Assembly: GCA_949825045.1 (NCBI GenBank)
Contig: OX463835.1
Coordinates: 21,407,201-21,471,200, forward strand
Source: Argyresthia goedartella
Lineage: Eukaryota; Arthropoda; Insecta; Lepidoptera; Argyresthiidae
DNA: 64,000 bases
Direction of reading: 5' to 3'
The translations under genes were made by a program, and so were the position numbers. The notes below the pieces were generated by a model. It saw nothing but the letters and a program-made list of their open reading frames with translations, had not been told where the DNA came from and made no database searches. Positions 43,600 to 54,009 of this stretch are shown piece by piece. Numbering within the stretch: position 1 is the first letter of the stretch; each line of letters opens with the position of its first letter.

Positions 43600-44605
43600 C
43601 CAGCGATATAAATAACCACATTCCTTTGCTTTTTACGAGCATTGAGGTATAGCGACTCATTCATGGGCGTAAGATGTTAGTATCTTTAACAGGGGCCGGG
43701 TAAGTCGATATCTTTCGTGGTTAAGCTGCGTCTCGTCTTAATTTACGCCAGGAAGCAGTCACGTACGAATCGCTTGCTGAACCTGATAATGATTGGGGTC
43801 GTGAAGTCCTCTTTGGTGGGTTTCTCCCGAAGACGAATCCTCATTGCAAAATCAACATCCTCTTTGGTTAGAGTAACACCTATCTTTGCACCCATAAGCT
43901 GGAGAAGCGACTTGAGGTTTTCATTCTAAGTTTCCGGTAGCCCCGTGATCTCTATGTTGGATAGGCGGTTTTGCTGTTCCCGGACGTTGTTTTCATGACG
44001 CATACTTGTGATCTCATCCTTGAGTTCGTTAATCAGCGACTCTTGCTTCGAAGAAAACTCTGCGTGCGAGGTGGCATCGGCCCGTAGCTGGAATACGGAG
44101 GACTGTAGGTCGAGAATTTTATTGTCACGAAGTTCCATTCTCTTTTCAAACTGTAGCAATCTCTCATTGTAATCTTGGAGAGTAGAGAATACAGATTGCA
44201 CATGGGTCTTAAGATCGCATATATCTTGTTTTAGTAGGCGTATTTCGAAGGCAAGGCAGTCAATGGATTCACCCGATTTACTGTTGTAACTGGTTTTGAA
44301 CCCTATTCTTGTCGCGCACGGTAACAAAAGTCGTGTTCAACGACGTGCTGGACTTATCATACAATCGCGCAGTGTTTTTCCAATAGGAGTGTTACTGTTA
44401 TCAAGTCGTGGGTCTCTAGTGAGACAACTGGGACACTACCATTTAGTTTTGTAATCAGGTTTTAACTTCTTAAATTTATTTGATGATATGTCAATGCATG
44501 GGCTGCAATATCGTTTATTGCACTTATTACAATCCAGGAACTTATCAGAGTCGAATTCCTTATTACAAGCCTTGCACTTAAAAACCACTTTGCAATGGAG
44601 CTAAG
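43600..44605 (-). pseudogene. Non-LTR ORF1 with PHD-like finger and coiled coil (element A)
   Basis: Minus-strand 44600-44460 reads KCKACNKEF, then CNKCNKRYCSPC, a C4HC3-like (PHD-type) finger typical of moth ORF1 proteins. The frame 44327-43926 holds a coiled coil (LLKQDICDLKTHVQSVFSTL, MELRDNKILDLQSSV) and ends LSNIEITGLPE. After a break, KIGVTLTKEDVDFAMRI and PIIIRFSKRFVRD (about 43880-43770) continue the FP-like domain. Stops and shifts separate the three parts. Confidence 0.65.
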
Positions 44606-44961
44606 TAGGTAGGAATACGGTAACAAATTACGTAGCAAAGCTAAACTTAGGCGTCTTTGGAACGGCAACGGCACAAGCGAATGGAAGGGGACGGCAATTA
44701 TAGCAGGCTATCTCGCTTCCCTGAAGTGAGGCATGGTGCAGCACAGCGGTGCTCACGGCCGTGTGTGCGTGAGATGCGGTCCGAGGTCAACTCCTTTCAC
44801 TTGCACTTAACTGTCGTATTATCACCACTGTGCAATATGCACATAGAATTAATTTTGCGATGCGTAATGATTTCGGGTTTGAATTAGTAACTGAGCGCAC
44901 GTCTTCTCCGCTCAAGACTTGCACGAGAACTCAAAAATATGTAAATAGTGTTCAAGGTATT

Positions 44962-44985
44962 ATTATTATTATTATTATTATAATA
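44962..44985 (+). repeat. (ATT)n microsatellite
   Basis: About seven TTA units, located just downstream, on the minus strand, of the ZAD exon donor. Confidence 0.9.
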
Positions 44986-44991
44986 AGTACC

Positions 44992-45141
44992 TCTTTGTCA
45001 CACATAAGTAACATCGGCTGCAGCAGTCTGTATGAGTCCTGCACTTGCTCTCTGAAACGCATCGATCTCTTCAAGTGAGCCACACACTCCCAGCAGAGTC
45101 TCGGAGACTGTAATACAGGATCACCTGCCTCCAGCTGGAAC
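44992..45141 (-). CDS. ZAD (zinc-finger associated domain) exon of a host C2H2 protein
   Basis: On the minus strand an acceptor with a pyrimidine tract (TATTTATCTTGTTCCAG) precedes 45141. The exon reads LEAGDPVLQSPRLCWECVAH, then LKRSMRFREQVQDSYRLLQ, and ends in GACAAAGAG before GTACTT. The spacing P-x-L-C-x2-C...F-x-x-x-V...S-x-x-L-L is that of the second half of a ZAD, a dimerisation domain that binds zinc through four cysteines; the first CxxC pair must lie in an earlier exon. Both ends are phase 0. It probably belongs with the exon end at 61251 and the finger exon at 18877. The alternative is a stray gene fragment. Confidence 0.62.
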
Positions 45142-45289
45142 AAGATAAATAGCTATGTGAAGTTGGCACCCGACAAAAAAATGTGTTTTTCGAAAGATTG
45201 TGATACGTAGTGGAACAATTTTCGTTTCAATTATCAAAAAAATAAAAGATGAAAAAAATATGTTAGCCCCGAAATAAAATAAAAAATGT

Positions 45290-45402
45290 CAAGTGCGAGT
45301 CGGACTCGCGCACTAACTTAGTGCGGTAAGTGACTTAGGGATCCGTACCATTATCTATAAAACCGGCAAAAAAATCACGTTTGTTCTATGGGAGCCCCCC
45401 TT
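45290..45402 (+). repeat. Dispersed insect repeat with GTGCGAGTCGGACTCGCGCA
   Basis: Contains GTGCGAGTCGGACTCGCGCA, then GGATCCGTACCATTAT, ATCACGTTTG and ATGGGAGCCCCCCTTA. I recognise this from many moth genomes, where the same words recur in the same order. The likely class is a non-autonomous element, possibly Helitron-like; not verified. Confidence 0.7.
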
Positions 45403-45794
45403 AAGACGCCTGCGCATCAGCCGCTCAAGTGCAATTCGAGTCGAGCGCCAATGTTCGCTCGACATATCGCTAACTCTCCTGACGCGTGAGGGCCGGAAGC
45501 TAACCATGCGCCGCGCCCCCCGCTCTACCCGCGCGGTTGGGTTGGTGTGTGGTGTCAGCGTGTCGTTTTTTGGAACTGTAGAGTTAGAAGGAGTGTATAG
45601 ATGAATTTTTCGAAACAATATTTTCCTTGTATTTTTTCCATTCGCGTTTTTTCCCACGACTTTTTTTTTCTCTACGTTTTTCTACTAGTAATAATTTTCA
45701 CGCTTTTATTTCTACTGTTTATTTTTGCCAGATATATATTTTCATATGCTTTTATTTACTCACTCCGAATTTTTCATTAACATATGTTTTGGCG

Positions 45795-46800
45795 ATTTTT
45801 ATTTTTATTTTATTTTATTCAGGTAACAAACAGTCACTTACTAAACATGGATTGATTGACTATTTACATAAAGTACCATTATTGGTTACAATTTATACCG
45901 TGTTGTGACAATATTCGAGAATGTATAGTTAAGTTACCTACATAGAATTTCTTTTATTTGTCTTTTATAGCTAGGAAGTGAGTTTGCGAAGATATCTATA
46001 TCTATCAGTCTTTTGTTATAAGTTTCGAAAGATCGTCGAAAGAATGTGTTCTTTGCATAGTTTGTGCTACATAGGGTAGAATAAAATGTTTTCTTTGAAC
46101 GTGAGGAGATGCGGTTAACAAACAAGTTTACCTTCTCAAGTAAACATGCCGAATCTATATGGTCATTTAATAATTTATATAGGAATGAGGCATCCAAAAA
46201 AGTGCGTCTGCTTTCTAGGGAGGCAATATTGAACTTATCACACAGCCTTTTATTATCATTATAGTTAGTGCCGGTCCTGTAGTCTAATGATTTTAAAAAT
46301 TTATTCTGAATCTTCTCAAGACGAGCAACGTGTACCGCATAGTGGGGATTCCACACTACACAACCAAATTCTAAAATACTACGCACATATGCGTAGTATA
46401 GCGTTATGATGGTTTTTGCTCGCTTAAAGGGTTTTGATAGACGCAGAATCAAACCAAGTTTTTGGTAGGCTCGAGCGATGATATGGTCGATATGTATATT
46501 GAAATGAAGTTTAGAATCAAGCAGCACCCCCAGGTCCCTAATCTGCGTTACCCTTTTCACTTGAATACCATTAAGGTTGTAATCAGCTAATACTGGATTA
46601 AATTTCCGGGTAAATGTTATCGTATAACATTTATCTACATTAAGCAATAACTGATTACGGGCACAATAAGTTGTGAAAATGTTTAGATCAGATTGAAGTA
46701 AAGTGCAGTCTTCTGGGGTTGAGACTACTTTAAAAATCTTAGTATCGTCCGCGTATACCAAGTGACATGAGTCTGAAAAAATATTCATGATATCATTAAT
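45795..46800 (-). mobile_element. 5'-truncated jockey-type non-LTR element
   Basis: Minus-strand copy that begins inside the reverse transcriptase just before the YADD box (about 46788) and ends in a tail read as CTGAATAAAATAAAATAAAA (45804-45826 on the plus strand). The truncation and tail fit a normal target-primed insertion. Confidence 0.78.
45934..46788 (-). CDS. Reverse transcriptase C-terminal half (truncated non-LTR ORF2)
   Basis: A 285-residue frame without breaks. It starts at the edge of the element with the catalytic box YADDTKIF intact, then CYTITFTRKF, IRDLGVLLDSKLHF, YVRSILEFGCVVWNP and a C-terminal RRSFETYNKRL. Fingers and palm motifs A and B are absent, so it cannot be active. 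The intact frame implies a fairly recent insertion. It is related to, but distinct from, element B. Confidence 0.82.
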   Translation of the reverse strand: MNIFSDSCHLVYADDTKIFKVVSTPEDCTLLQSDLNIFTTYCARNQLLLNVDKCYTITFTRKFNPVLADYNLNGIQVKRVTQIRDLGVLLDSKLHFNIHIDHIIARAYQKLGLILRLSKPFKRAKTIITLYYAYVRSILEFGCVVWNPHYAVHVARLEKIQNKFLKSLDYRTGTNYNDNKRLCDKFNIASLESRRTFLDASFLYKLLNDHIDSACLLEKVNLFVNRISSRSKKTFYSTLCSTNYAKNTFFRRSFETYNKRLIDIDIFANSLPSYKRQIKEILCR

Positions 46801-47025
46801 AATTAATATATAAAAATAATAATTTTCCAGGTGTTTATTTTATCATGCACCTATAATGCTTTATTTAACTTACATCCATACACGTCCATTTTGCGTGGCA
46901 GAGAGCTTGCCCATCACCGCAGCTAAGGAGATATAAAAGTTTCCTCACCGATGTTTTCCATCAGCGTTAGAACGTCCACATACTGTACGTAATAATCACG
47001 GACTACCACTAGTGGTTTTGTGAGA
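46801..47025. other. Stretch with no recognised feature
   Basis: Nothing recognised between two non-LTR elements. Confidence 0.3.
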
Positions 47026-47029
47026 ACAG

Positions 47030-47640
47030 TAGAGTCAAAATCAACGTCAAAGTTTTTTATTACTGTATTTTTTTACAAATACTCGTCATTTTTTGCCTCT
47101 TCTCTATAGAAAATTGCGTAGAAACTCCCACAAATTGATTTTAGATCTTTTTTAAAAACTGGGTGTGCTTAACTAATACAAATATTACAATGTTAAGTAT
47201 TATAATTAATAAGAAGGAATAAATAATCACAAAATTATTAACAACAAGGTCTGTGTTGAGCTAGATGAACCCCAAACAGTCCAGTCATTTAAGTAATCTT
47301 GAACATTGTAATATCCATTTTTCGACAAAGTCGCTTTACCATGATTTTTAAATTACTCAAATGGCAATTTCAAAATCTCCAGAGGTATCTTATTGTAGTA
47401 GAGAATGCACTGACCCTTGATAGAATTGCTAACCTAAACTGGGGCGCAACTAGTCTGTGATTATTTCTTAGGTAAACATTACAGCTATCGCTAAGTTTGG
47501 AAAATGTTGTAAGGTTCTTGCGTACATAGATCATATTTTCGAAAATAATTTGTCTAGCTACAGTTAGTATATCTTTAAAAAGCTCTCTTAAGGAGTCTGT
47601 ACGTTTTAAATTATAAATTGCTCACCGAGCCAATACGTCA
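47030..47640 (-). mobile_element. Non-LTR fragment: ORF2 C-terminus and 3' UTR
   Basis: Minus-strand sequence from 47640 reads LRELFKDILTVARQIIFENM and YVRKNLTTF, a common C-terminal segment of jockey-group ORF2, and later MDITMFKIT before a stop. The 3' UTR (47250-47040) matches 51190-51620 on the opposite strand. The end resembles TTTGACGTTGATTTTGACT. Confidence 0.65.
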
Positions 47641-47642
47641 CG

Positions 47643-49108
47643 GACATCGAATTAAAAGCTCATGTCACCACTATTGATAGCGGCGAGCTTAACATCATAA
47701 CAAAGCTATTAAACAACTGTAGCTCCATTATAAAAATAAAAAATATTATCGCTTGGGTGTTGCGTTTCATAACATCGGCAGGCGACCGACAGGCGGGGCA
47801 GAGATGCACAGAACATCTGACGTTAGCAGAAATGCGAAGTGCGCATTCTGTTGTTATCAAACAGGTACAACGAGAACTTTTAAACAAGAGATAAATAATT
47901 TGGATATGAATCAAAAGATAAACAACAAAAGCCGAATTTTTAAATTAAATCCTTACTTGTACAAAGATGAAATCTTACGAGTGGGAGGAAGATTGAGTAA
48001 TTCGAGCGTGCCAGAAAACACAAAACATCCTATTATCATCCCAAACAACAGTCGCTTAGCCGAACTTCAAATAGGGCAGGCGCGCACAACATAACATTAC
48101 ACGGGGGAGCAAGACTAACGCTCGCACATAACACAATTAAAAAACAATTACGACAGTGTGTAAAATGCTGCCGATTTAATACAACAAAAACAAACCAATT
48201 GATGGGAGACTTACCAACTCCGAGAGTAACACCAGCCCCACCATTCTATAATACGGGAGTCGAAATTATCAGCTTCACATAACTGAAAATTAACAAAGGC
48301 CGTGGAGTGCGAACAAGTAAAGGATACATTTCAATATTGGTTTGCCTGCCAACAAAGGCGGTTCACCTTAACCAGCTCAAGTTTCATTCAAGTCCGACCT
48401 TACAACACCAACATTTATACAAGCACTGAAAAGAATGGCGGGAAGAAGGGGGTGTCCCCACCACATCTATAGTGATCAAGGATCCAACTTTTTGGGGGCT
48501 GCCCATGAACTGAAAAACATGGGCATAGAATGGCATTTTATTGCCCCGAGATGGCCGACTTCGGGAGGACTTTGGGAGGCCTCAGTCAAATCAACAAAAT
48601 ACCACCTGAAGCGGGTATTAGGAGAACAAAAATTAACATACGAGGAGTACTGCTCACCCAGATTGAGGCCTGCCTAAATTCAAGACCCATCAGCCCATTA
48701 ACAGAAGACTTCGAAGACTTAGGCTTTTTGACACCGGGCCATTTCTTGATAGGAAGACCGATAGTAGGAGTACCACAAGAAAACTTTCTTGGTCACCAGA
48801 TAAGCCCACGCAACAGATGGCAAATGGTCGAGAAAATGGGTCAACGATTCTGGCAAAAATGGTCCACCTAATACCTAGGCCAGCTTCAAGAAAGATGCAA
48901 GTGGAACAAAACAACACCAAACATAACAAAAGGAGATATTGTTCTGATCAAAGAGGACAACATGCCTCCATCAAAATGGGCGCTGGGCAGAGTACAGGAA
49001 GTTCACCCAGGCAAGGACGAATTGGTGCGAGTTGCAACACTCAAAACAGAAAATGGAGTCCTCAAGCGACCCGTTCCGAAAATAGCGCCACTTCCGGTCA
49101 ACATTCCT
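47643..49108 (+). pseudogene. BEL/Pao integrase and DUF5641-like domain
   Basis: The segment starts near the end of RNase H/integrase linker (about 47660-47870: IIAWVLRFI, HLTLAEMRSAHSVVIKQV). It continues with SRIFKLNPYLYKDEILRVGG (about 47930-48000), the typical BEL/Pao integrase lead-in. The core includes IYSDQGSNFLGA (second catalytic D), GGLWEASVKSTKYHLKRVLG (E) and EACLNSRPISPL. After the core comes LTPGHFLIGRP and, from 48940, DNMPPSKWALGRVQEVHPGK, the DUF5641-like end. Frames change at least three times, and stops are frequent between 48100 and 48430. Homologous to 56355-57900 on the other strand, but clearly another family. Confidence 0.8.
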
Positions 49109-49129
49109 CGACAACAGACTTCGGATTCT

Positions 49130-50974
49130 AGCAAAAACCAGAACAACAAAAACAAACGCGAGAGGCGTGGATTAACAATTTCAAAACTTCTTTGCCTCCT
49201 GTTAACAGTCCTCACAGTTTTCGGACAATCGCAACAGACCACTGGTGAACAAATAACAGAATACCTAAACATAACATCATTTCAACAAAACAAGGCTATT
49301 CACTTTGATGAAATTGGGAAAATAAAATATGTGCTGGATAACTGGAAGATAATTACATATTTTAACATGACATCATATTGGAAAGACATCGAAAACTTAG
49401 AACAACTGGTGAACCATGCAGAAAGTAGATGCGATGAATTTTCCTACAGAACAATGTGCGAAAACATAAACGGATCAAACATAACAACTGTCTATTAAAA
49501 CAAACAACGGCATGATTCCGAGACGCTCCATCCGAGGATTAATTAATGGAGTTGGCTATGTCGCTAATACCTTATTTGGTGTTTTAGATGAAAGGTTTGC
49601 AGAAAAATACAAAAATGACATTGAGATAGTACACTTAAATCAGCAACACCAACTGAATTTAATCAAAAATCAGACCGCCATAATTAAATATAACAATAAC
49701 ATTTTGAAGAGACACGAAGAAACTATGAACAAACAATTTAATCTTCTGCAAGAACATCTGAGCTTCACTGACAATTATCTAAATAAATTGGACACCAGAT
49801 TAAATAAAGCAGTTAACATGGCATATTTTAACATGATAACAACAGTGGCCGCAACAATATTATCAAAATTGAGACATATACAACAGCTGTTACTGGATAC
49901 TTCCAGAAACCTGCACCATGGCCAAGTAGACACAAGAATACTGAGTCAGGACCAACTTTTGGAAGAGCTCAACATAATATCCGGGCAACTGCCTTTGCAT
50001 CTGTCACTTCCGGTTCAGAATGTACATCAACAATTAATAAACATTTACAAACTTCTGCGAGTGAAGTCGAGAGTAGTCGATAATTATTTTATCATGGAGA
50101 TCAACCTACCTCTAACAAGTGACAATCACTATACATTATACAAGCCAATCCGATACCTATGATGATTCATAACAAAACAATAACAGTAACAACTGGTAAT
50201 GATTACGTTGCTATAAACCTAAGAAAGGAAATATACATGTCCCTCTCGGAAAATGATTTAGCATCATGCATCAACACCGGTATAAATAATTTTGTGTGCT
50301 CTATAACTAAACCAACATTCAACATGCACAATAATCATGTTCCTTGTGCAATACGCATCAAGCTCACAATGTTTCTATGAAGAGAAACAATGCAATAATA
50401 AATGGATAACACTACAAGCTCACAATAGCTGGCTCTATTTTTGCTGTGACGATTGTTTACTACGTGTAATATGTCAAGAACATATAATGGCAAGATCGGC
50501 AGATTTAGCAGGAATTATTACCGCAGGTGATGCATTATCAAACATGGTGACGCAACATTTTACACGCAGTCTACACATCAAAATAACATATTTGTAAATA
50601 ACATACTGAACTTGGGAGACATAAATAATTTGACAAGTCGAATGACCCACATAACAACAATGAATGTGAAACCAGAAACAGACCCAGACTTGATCAATTT
50701 ACAACATATTATTGAGGAGATAAAAGAACAGAGTACTGTGTTGTCACCCCACGATTTACACCAGTACACCGTGTCATACACAACATTAGCTGTGGTGATG
50801 GTCACAGTTGTCGCCGCAGGATGCATATACAGGCGCTGGAGGCGCCGGCACACCACTGCCGAGTATCACACAGGAGTAACAGTACCTACAAGAGAATTTG
50901 AGATGAGACCTATCCCACAGACAAGGGCAACGAGGAAAACTAACAGTGTTCCAAATGTGCCATTCAGTATTTAA
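49130..50974 (+). pseudogene. Envelope-like glycoprotein gene in the BEL/Pao element, frameshifted
   Basis: Directly after the pol end, a hydrophobic leader (LLCLLLTVLTVFGQ, about 49180-49225) starts an ectodomain with several N-x-S/T sites (NITS, NMTS). After a frame change near 49495, RRSIR (about 49521-49535) is followed by GLINGVGYVANTLFGVLD, a furin-site and fusion-peptide arrangement like that of errantivirus and baculovirus F-type glycoproteins. A long helical region follows to 50160. Further shifts occur near 50160 and 50340-50600. The last frame has an anchor (TTLAVVMVTVVAAGCIY, about 50780-50830) and a basic tail. Env genes are known in only some BEL/Pao lineages. This copy is broken. 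Confidence 0.72.
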
Positions 50975-50982
50975 GTTACATT

Positions 50983-51168
50983 TGTTTTACACTTCGTCCT
51001 GTTACTTAAGTATTTGTTTTATATTCTTTGTTTTTGGCAGCATGTACGGGTAGCGTACTGCGACGCACCTTTCATTATAACTTTAGTCTAATAAACTCAA
51101 CCAACAGCGAAGCAGTCTTTTTATTAATTTCGCTCCGTCGCGGTATGGGCGTCCTACTCGCCCTTACA
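50983..51168 (+). repeat. Probable 3' LTR of the BEL/Pao element
   Basis: Begins TGTTTTACACTTCGTC eight bases after the env stop and ends CGCCCTTACA, with AATAAA near 51093. No partner LTR exists in the window, so the ends rest on TG...CA and position. Confidence 0.5.
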
Positions 51169-51640
51169 AGCATGTTAAAGCAATTTTTCCGAAAAAGGGA
51201 TATTACAATGTTCAAGATTACTTAAATGACAGGACTGTATGGGGTTAATCTGGCTCAACACAGATCTTGCTGTTAATAATGTTGCAATTATTTATTCCTG
51301 CTTATTAATCATAATAACATACTTACCAGTGGAATGGTTCTGTAACTATATTCTGTAATTTTGACAATTATTGCCAAAAAAATTATACACCAGTATCATT
51401 GGTAGTAATAAAAACAAAACAACTATCATATTAATTAAATTTTTCATATTTGTATTAGTTAAGCACAACCTATTTTTAAAAGAGATCTAAAAATCAATCT
51501 GTGGGAGTTTCAACGCCCTTCTTCTCCCACAGTGGTCCAATGTAGAGAAGAAGCAAAAAATTACGTTTGCTAAGTGTAAGCAAATATCTACAGTAATAAA
51601 GTACTTTGAATTTGACTTTGACTTTTCCATAATGAGCGCG
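51169..51640 (+). mobile_element. 5'-truncated non-LTR 3' end
   Basis: Starts within the ORF2 C-terminus (FRKRDITMFKIT, then stop at 51223-51225) and continues with a 3' UTR ending TTTGAATTTGACTTTGACTT. It is the same family as 47030-47640 in the opposite orientation. Confidence 0.65.
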
Positions 51641-52655
51641 AACGTTTGAAAACAGTGGTTTGGGATGCAACATAAAGCGTTCAGTTAGCTATAACTTGAT
51701 GTGCAACAGACGTGGGGTACCTATGCATATCAAATTATAGTTGACTGAAATGTAACCATAACCATCGATTCGTCTGAGATACCTACTTACCATAGATCGG
51801 ATCACGAATATGTGGTTTTAAAAACACACACGAATAAGCATGATATTGATAACACACGTGAGTTATTGTGGATTATATGACACCATTTCGAGTGAGCGTG
51901 AAGCGAGCAAAGCGAGCAAGCGCGAACGATTAAGAAATGTGTGGCACAGAACCCCAATAACTCACTACCGCCGTCCCCATTTTTAAGCGGCCTTTCAATT
52001 TCTGATTGTTATTAGCGATGTCCTCCATTATCAGGTTTTCCATAGCGTTATTAGGTTGCTCTTCAGTATTAGCAAACAACATTTCTCGAAATTTGTTCAT
52101 AATCGGCCGACGTTCTTCTTTGCAGATATATTACCTCTAGACCACAACCATCTCCACAAAGCTTGGGTTATATGAAAAATGCAGAATAACAGCGTAGAAT
52201 CGGGGAAAGCAACAGCAAGTGCATTTCGTTCAGCAGCTGAATCGTTAGTTATGATAACGTTGGGATCGAATATTATATCACAGTATTTTTCTAGCTTTTC
52301 TTTAATTGCCGTAAATACGAGCAAATAGTTCATTTCCGATTGACTAGTATGCAGTGCAACTGCAATAGGTACAGCTCCTATTTTCGTGGGAGCAATAATA
52401 AATGCGGCTGGTAAGGATGGAGTATTTGTGGAAATGCTGCAGGCAGGAGGCAATCCCATACTCAAAGTACTGAATAAACTCTAGAACAGTGTCCTAATGA
52501 ATGGAGTCACCCCAGGGGCCTGGAAGAACGCTGTATTTACTATTCTTCACAAGAAAGGAGATAAAGCCAACCTGCAAAATTATAGAGAGATGCTCTCACA
52601 GGTCTATAAACTGTTTGCCAAAGTCCTGTGCAACAGACTGACGCGCAAGCTCGAC

Positions 52656-52703
52656 GAATACCAACCTGTCGAGCAAGCCGGCTTGCTCGATAGGTTGGTA
52701 TTC
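52656..52703 (+). repeat. 48-bp near-perfect hairpin inside the RTE fragment
   Basis: The left arm GAATACCAACCTGTCGAGCA plus AGCC is mirrored by its complement with almost no loop; the mismatch is around TGTCG/CGATA. It sits exactly where the catalytic core is missing. Confidence 0.85.
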
Positions 52704-52987
52704 TCCAGGCTATGCTCGCAGAATTGCATGAAGCATCCCTGAGGGTCGGCCTCAAGATGAACATGTTCAAGACAAAGATTATGACAGACACTCCCACAAG
52801 CAACGATATCGACATTATTGTGGATAACCTTCCCCTAGAAGCGGTTGAGAAATATATCTATCTTGGACATTGTTTATGCTAACGACCGGTTATTCCGATA
52901 CTCACGACTCGTACAGTCACGGTCAAGTCGAGTGTCTCTTTTGGTCGACAGAGCCAGGTAAAGGAGATCGCTAGACGAGTCCAGCTA

Positions 52988-53037
52988 GGATGGGCTGCCT
53001 TCGCAAAACTAAGGATGGGCTGCCTTCGCAAAACTAA
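52988..53037 (+). repeat. Tandem duplication of a 25-bp unit
   Basis: Two perfect copies of a 25-bp unit starting GGATGGGCTGCCTTCGCAAA, within the RTE reverse transcriptase tail. Confidence 0.95.
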
Positions 53038-54009
53038 CTAACTAACTAAATATGTACTGCCCACTCTCACATACGGTGCCGAAATAGCCTCCTTGCTTTA
53101 ATCCTGGCCAACTTCGTAGTGTTATGACTTAACTGTTATTGTCACTCTTGTCAATGTCGTATTCTTCATCCTATGTGCTGAATAAACTCAGGGTTATATT
53201 TTTACAAATATGTGGTTTAATTATCAAATATATTAAGGCCTATACCCAACAGTGAGTCCCCTGAGAGGCTGATGATGATGATGAAAAATAAATGTGACAC
53301 ACATATTCATTTGGTCGCACGAGCCACTAGAGTCAAAAAATATAATCTCATTTGTTACTCCCGCCAATAATGCTCTTGTCATAATGGGAGTAACTACCAC
53401 AACAAATTTCTGATATTCTATAACGTGCAACTGCCCTTCACTTACTCCAACCCGTTTATTCATCAGTATTTTAAAGGTACCATCGGCTTCTCGATTACCT
53501 TATTTATTCAGTCTCTATTTCTTATTCAGGTAATTAACCTTTTGTTCAGTGGAATGAACTTTCGCATTGGCCAAAGACGTCACCAAACAAGCCGCATCTG
53601 AACCGCCATGGGCTACTCATGTTACGTTTTTGCAGCAGCAGGTGACATAAGAGAAAATAAGAGACAAATATATTTTTTGTGTCTTACCTACAACGTAACA
53701 GACTATAAGCCTGCGCAACTTGCAGAGAATGCGTATGATTGTCTATATCAATATGTACATTTCTTTTTCGTGTGAACAGGAACTTAATGTTTATGTCGTA
53801 GCCATATCGTAGAATTGGCCATATCATGATGTGGTTAGCCATATCACGAAAAGGCTTAGCCAGATCAATCAGTGACCGACGTTTGACGATTTTAATAGCG
53901 AAATGCATGACTATTTCATGATGTGGCCAAACGTCAGCGGCCATATCGTAAAATACTTCTATTATCCACCGTTAGAGGCGCTGATGATAGTTGGTTGTGT
54001 ATTTCTACC

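Larger units (their letters stand above)
42537..44620 (-). mobile_element. Non-LTR element A: ORF1 and endonuclease only
   Basis: A 5' part of a related element: PHD-like finger, ORF1 coiled coil and FP-like domain, then a complete but broken endonuclease ending at 42537. No reverse transcriptase of its own follows; element B starts directly. The two are in the same orientation. Confidence 0.65.
47643..51168 (+). mobile_element. 5'-truncated BEL/Pao LTR element with an env-like gene
   Basis: Integrase with its C-terminal DUF5641-like domain is followed by a signal peptide, a furin-like site, a fusion-peptide-like segment and a membrane anchor, then a probable 186-bp 3' LTR. Gag, protease and reverse transcriptase are missing. 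Several frameshifts are present. Confidence 0.78.
52405..53130 (+). pseudogene. RTE reverse transcriptase remnants
   Basis: Frame parts read EMLQAGGNPILKVLNKL, VTPGAWKNAVFTILHKKGDK and YKLFAKVLCNRLTRKLDEYQ, the fingers region. Sequence then jumps across a hairpin to AMLAELHEASLRVGLKMN and LPLEAVEKYIYLGH, which normally lie after the catalytic box. Motifs A to C are therefore deleted. The tail has VQLGWAAFAKLR and YVLPTLTYGAE. At least one stop (about 52478) interrupts the first part. Confidence 0.75.
52405..53286 (+). mobile_element. RTE-type non-LTR element inserted in the MULE transposase
   Basis: AATAAATG is present on both sides (52397-52404 and 53287-53294), a target duplication. The element starts in the reverse transcriptase and ends in GGCCTATACCCAACAGTGAG, then TGATGATGATGATGA, the standard 3' end of moth RTE elements. 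Large parts are missing inside. Confidence 0.85.
51850..53660 (-). pseudogene. Mutator-like (MULE) transposase, interrupted by an RTE element
   Basis: Minus strand, N-terminal side (about 53650-53295): KFVVVVTPIMTRAL, then NEIIFFDSSGSCDQMNMCVT, where the D of FFDSS fits the first catalytic aspartate of MULE transposases. C-terminal side (52396-52097): PTKIGAVPIAVALHTSQSE, ITNDSAAERNAL (second D) and LLFCIFHITQALWRWLW (the C-x2-H segment). Further decayed sequence continues to about 51850. The two sides join cleanly across 52405-53286, which is an insertion. The transposase would cut and move its own element; this one is dead. No terminal inverted repeats were found. Confidence 0.78.

Noticed and set aside
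45355..45657. 100-residue minus-strand frame with RRGARR-type stretches
   Set aside because: It runs through the dispersed GTGCGAGTC repeat and has no recognisable domain.
53684..53944. 86-residue minus-strand frame
   Set aside because: It covers the repeated GGCCATATC words at the inverted-repeat end and has no motif.
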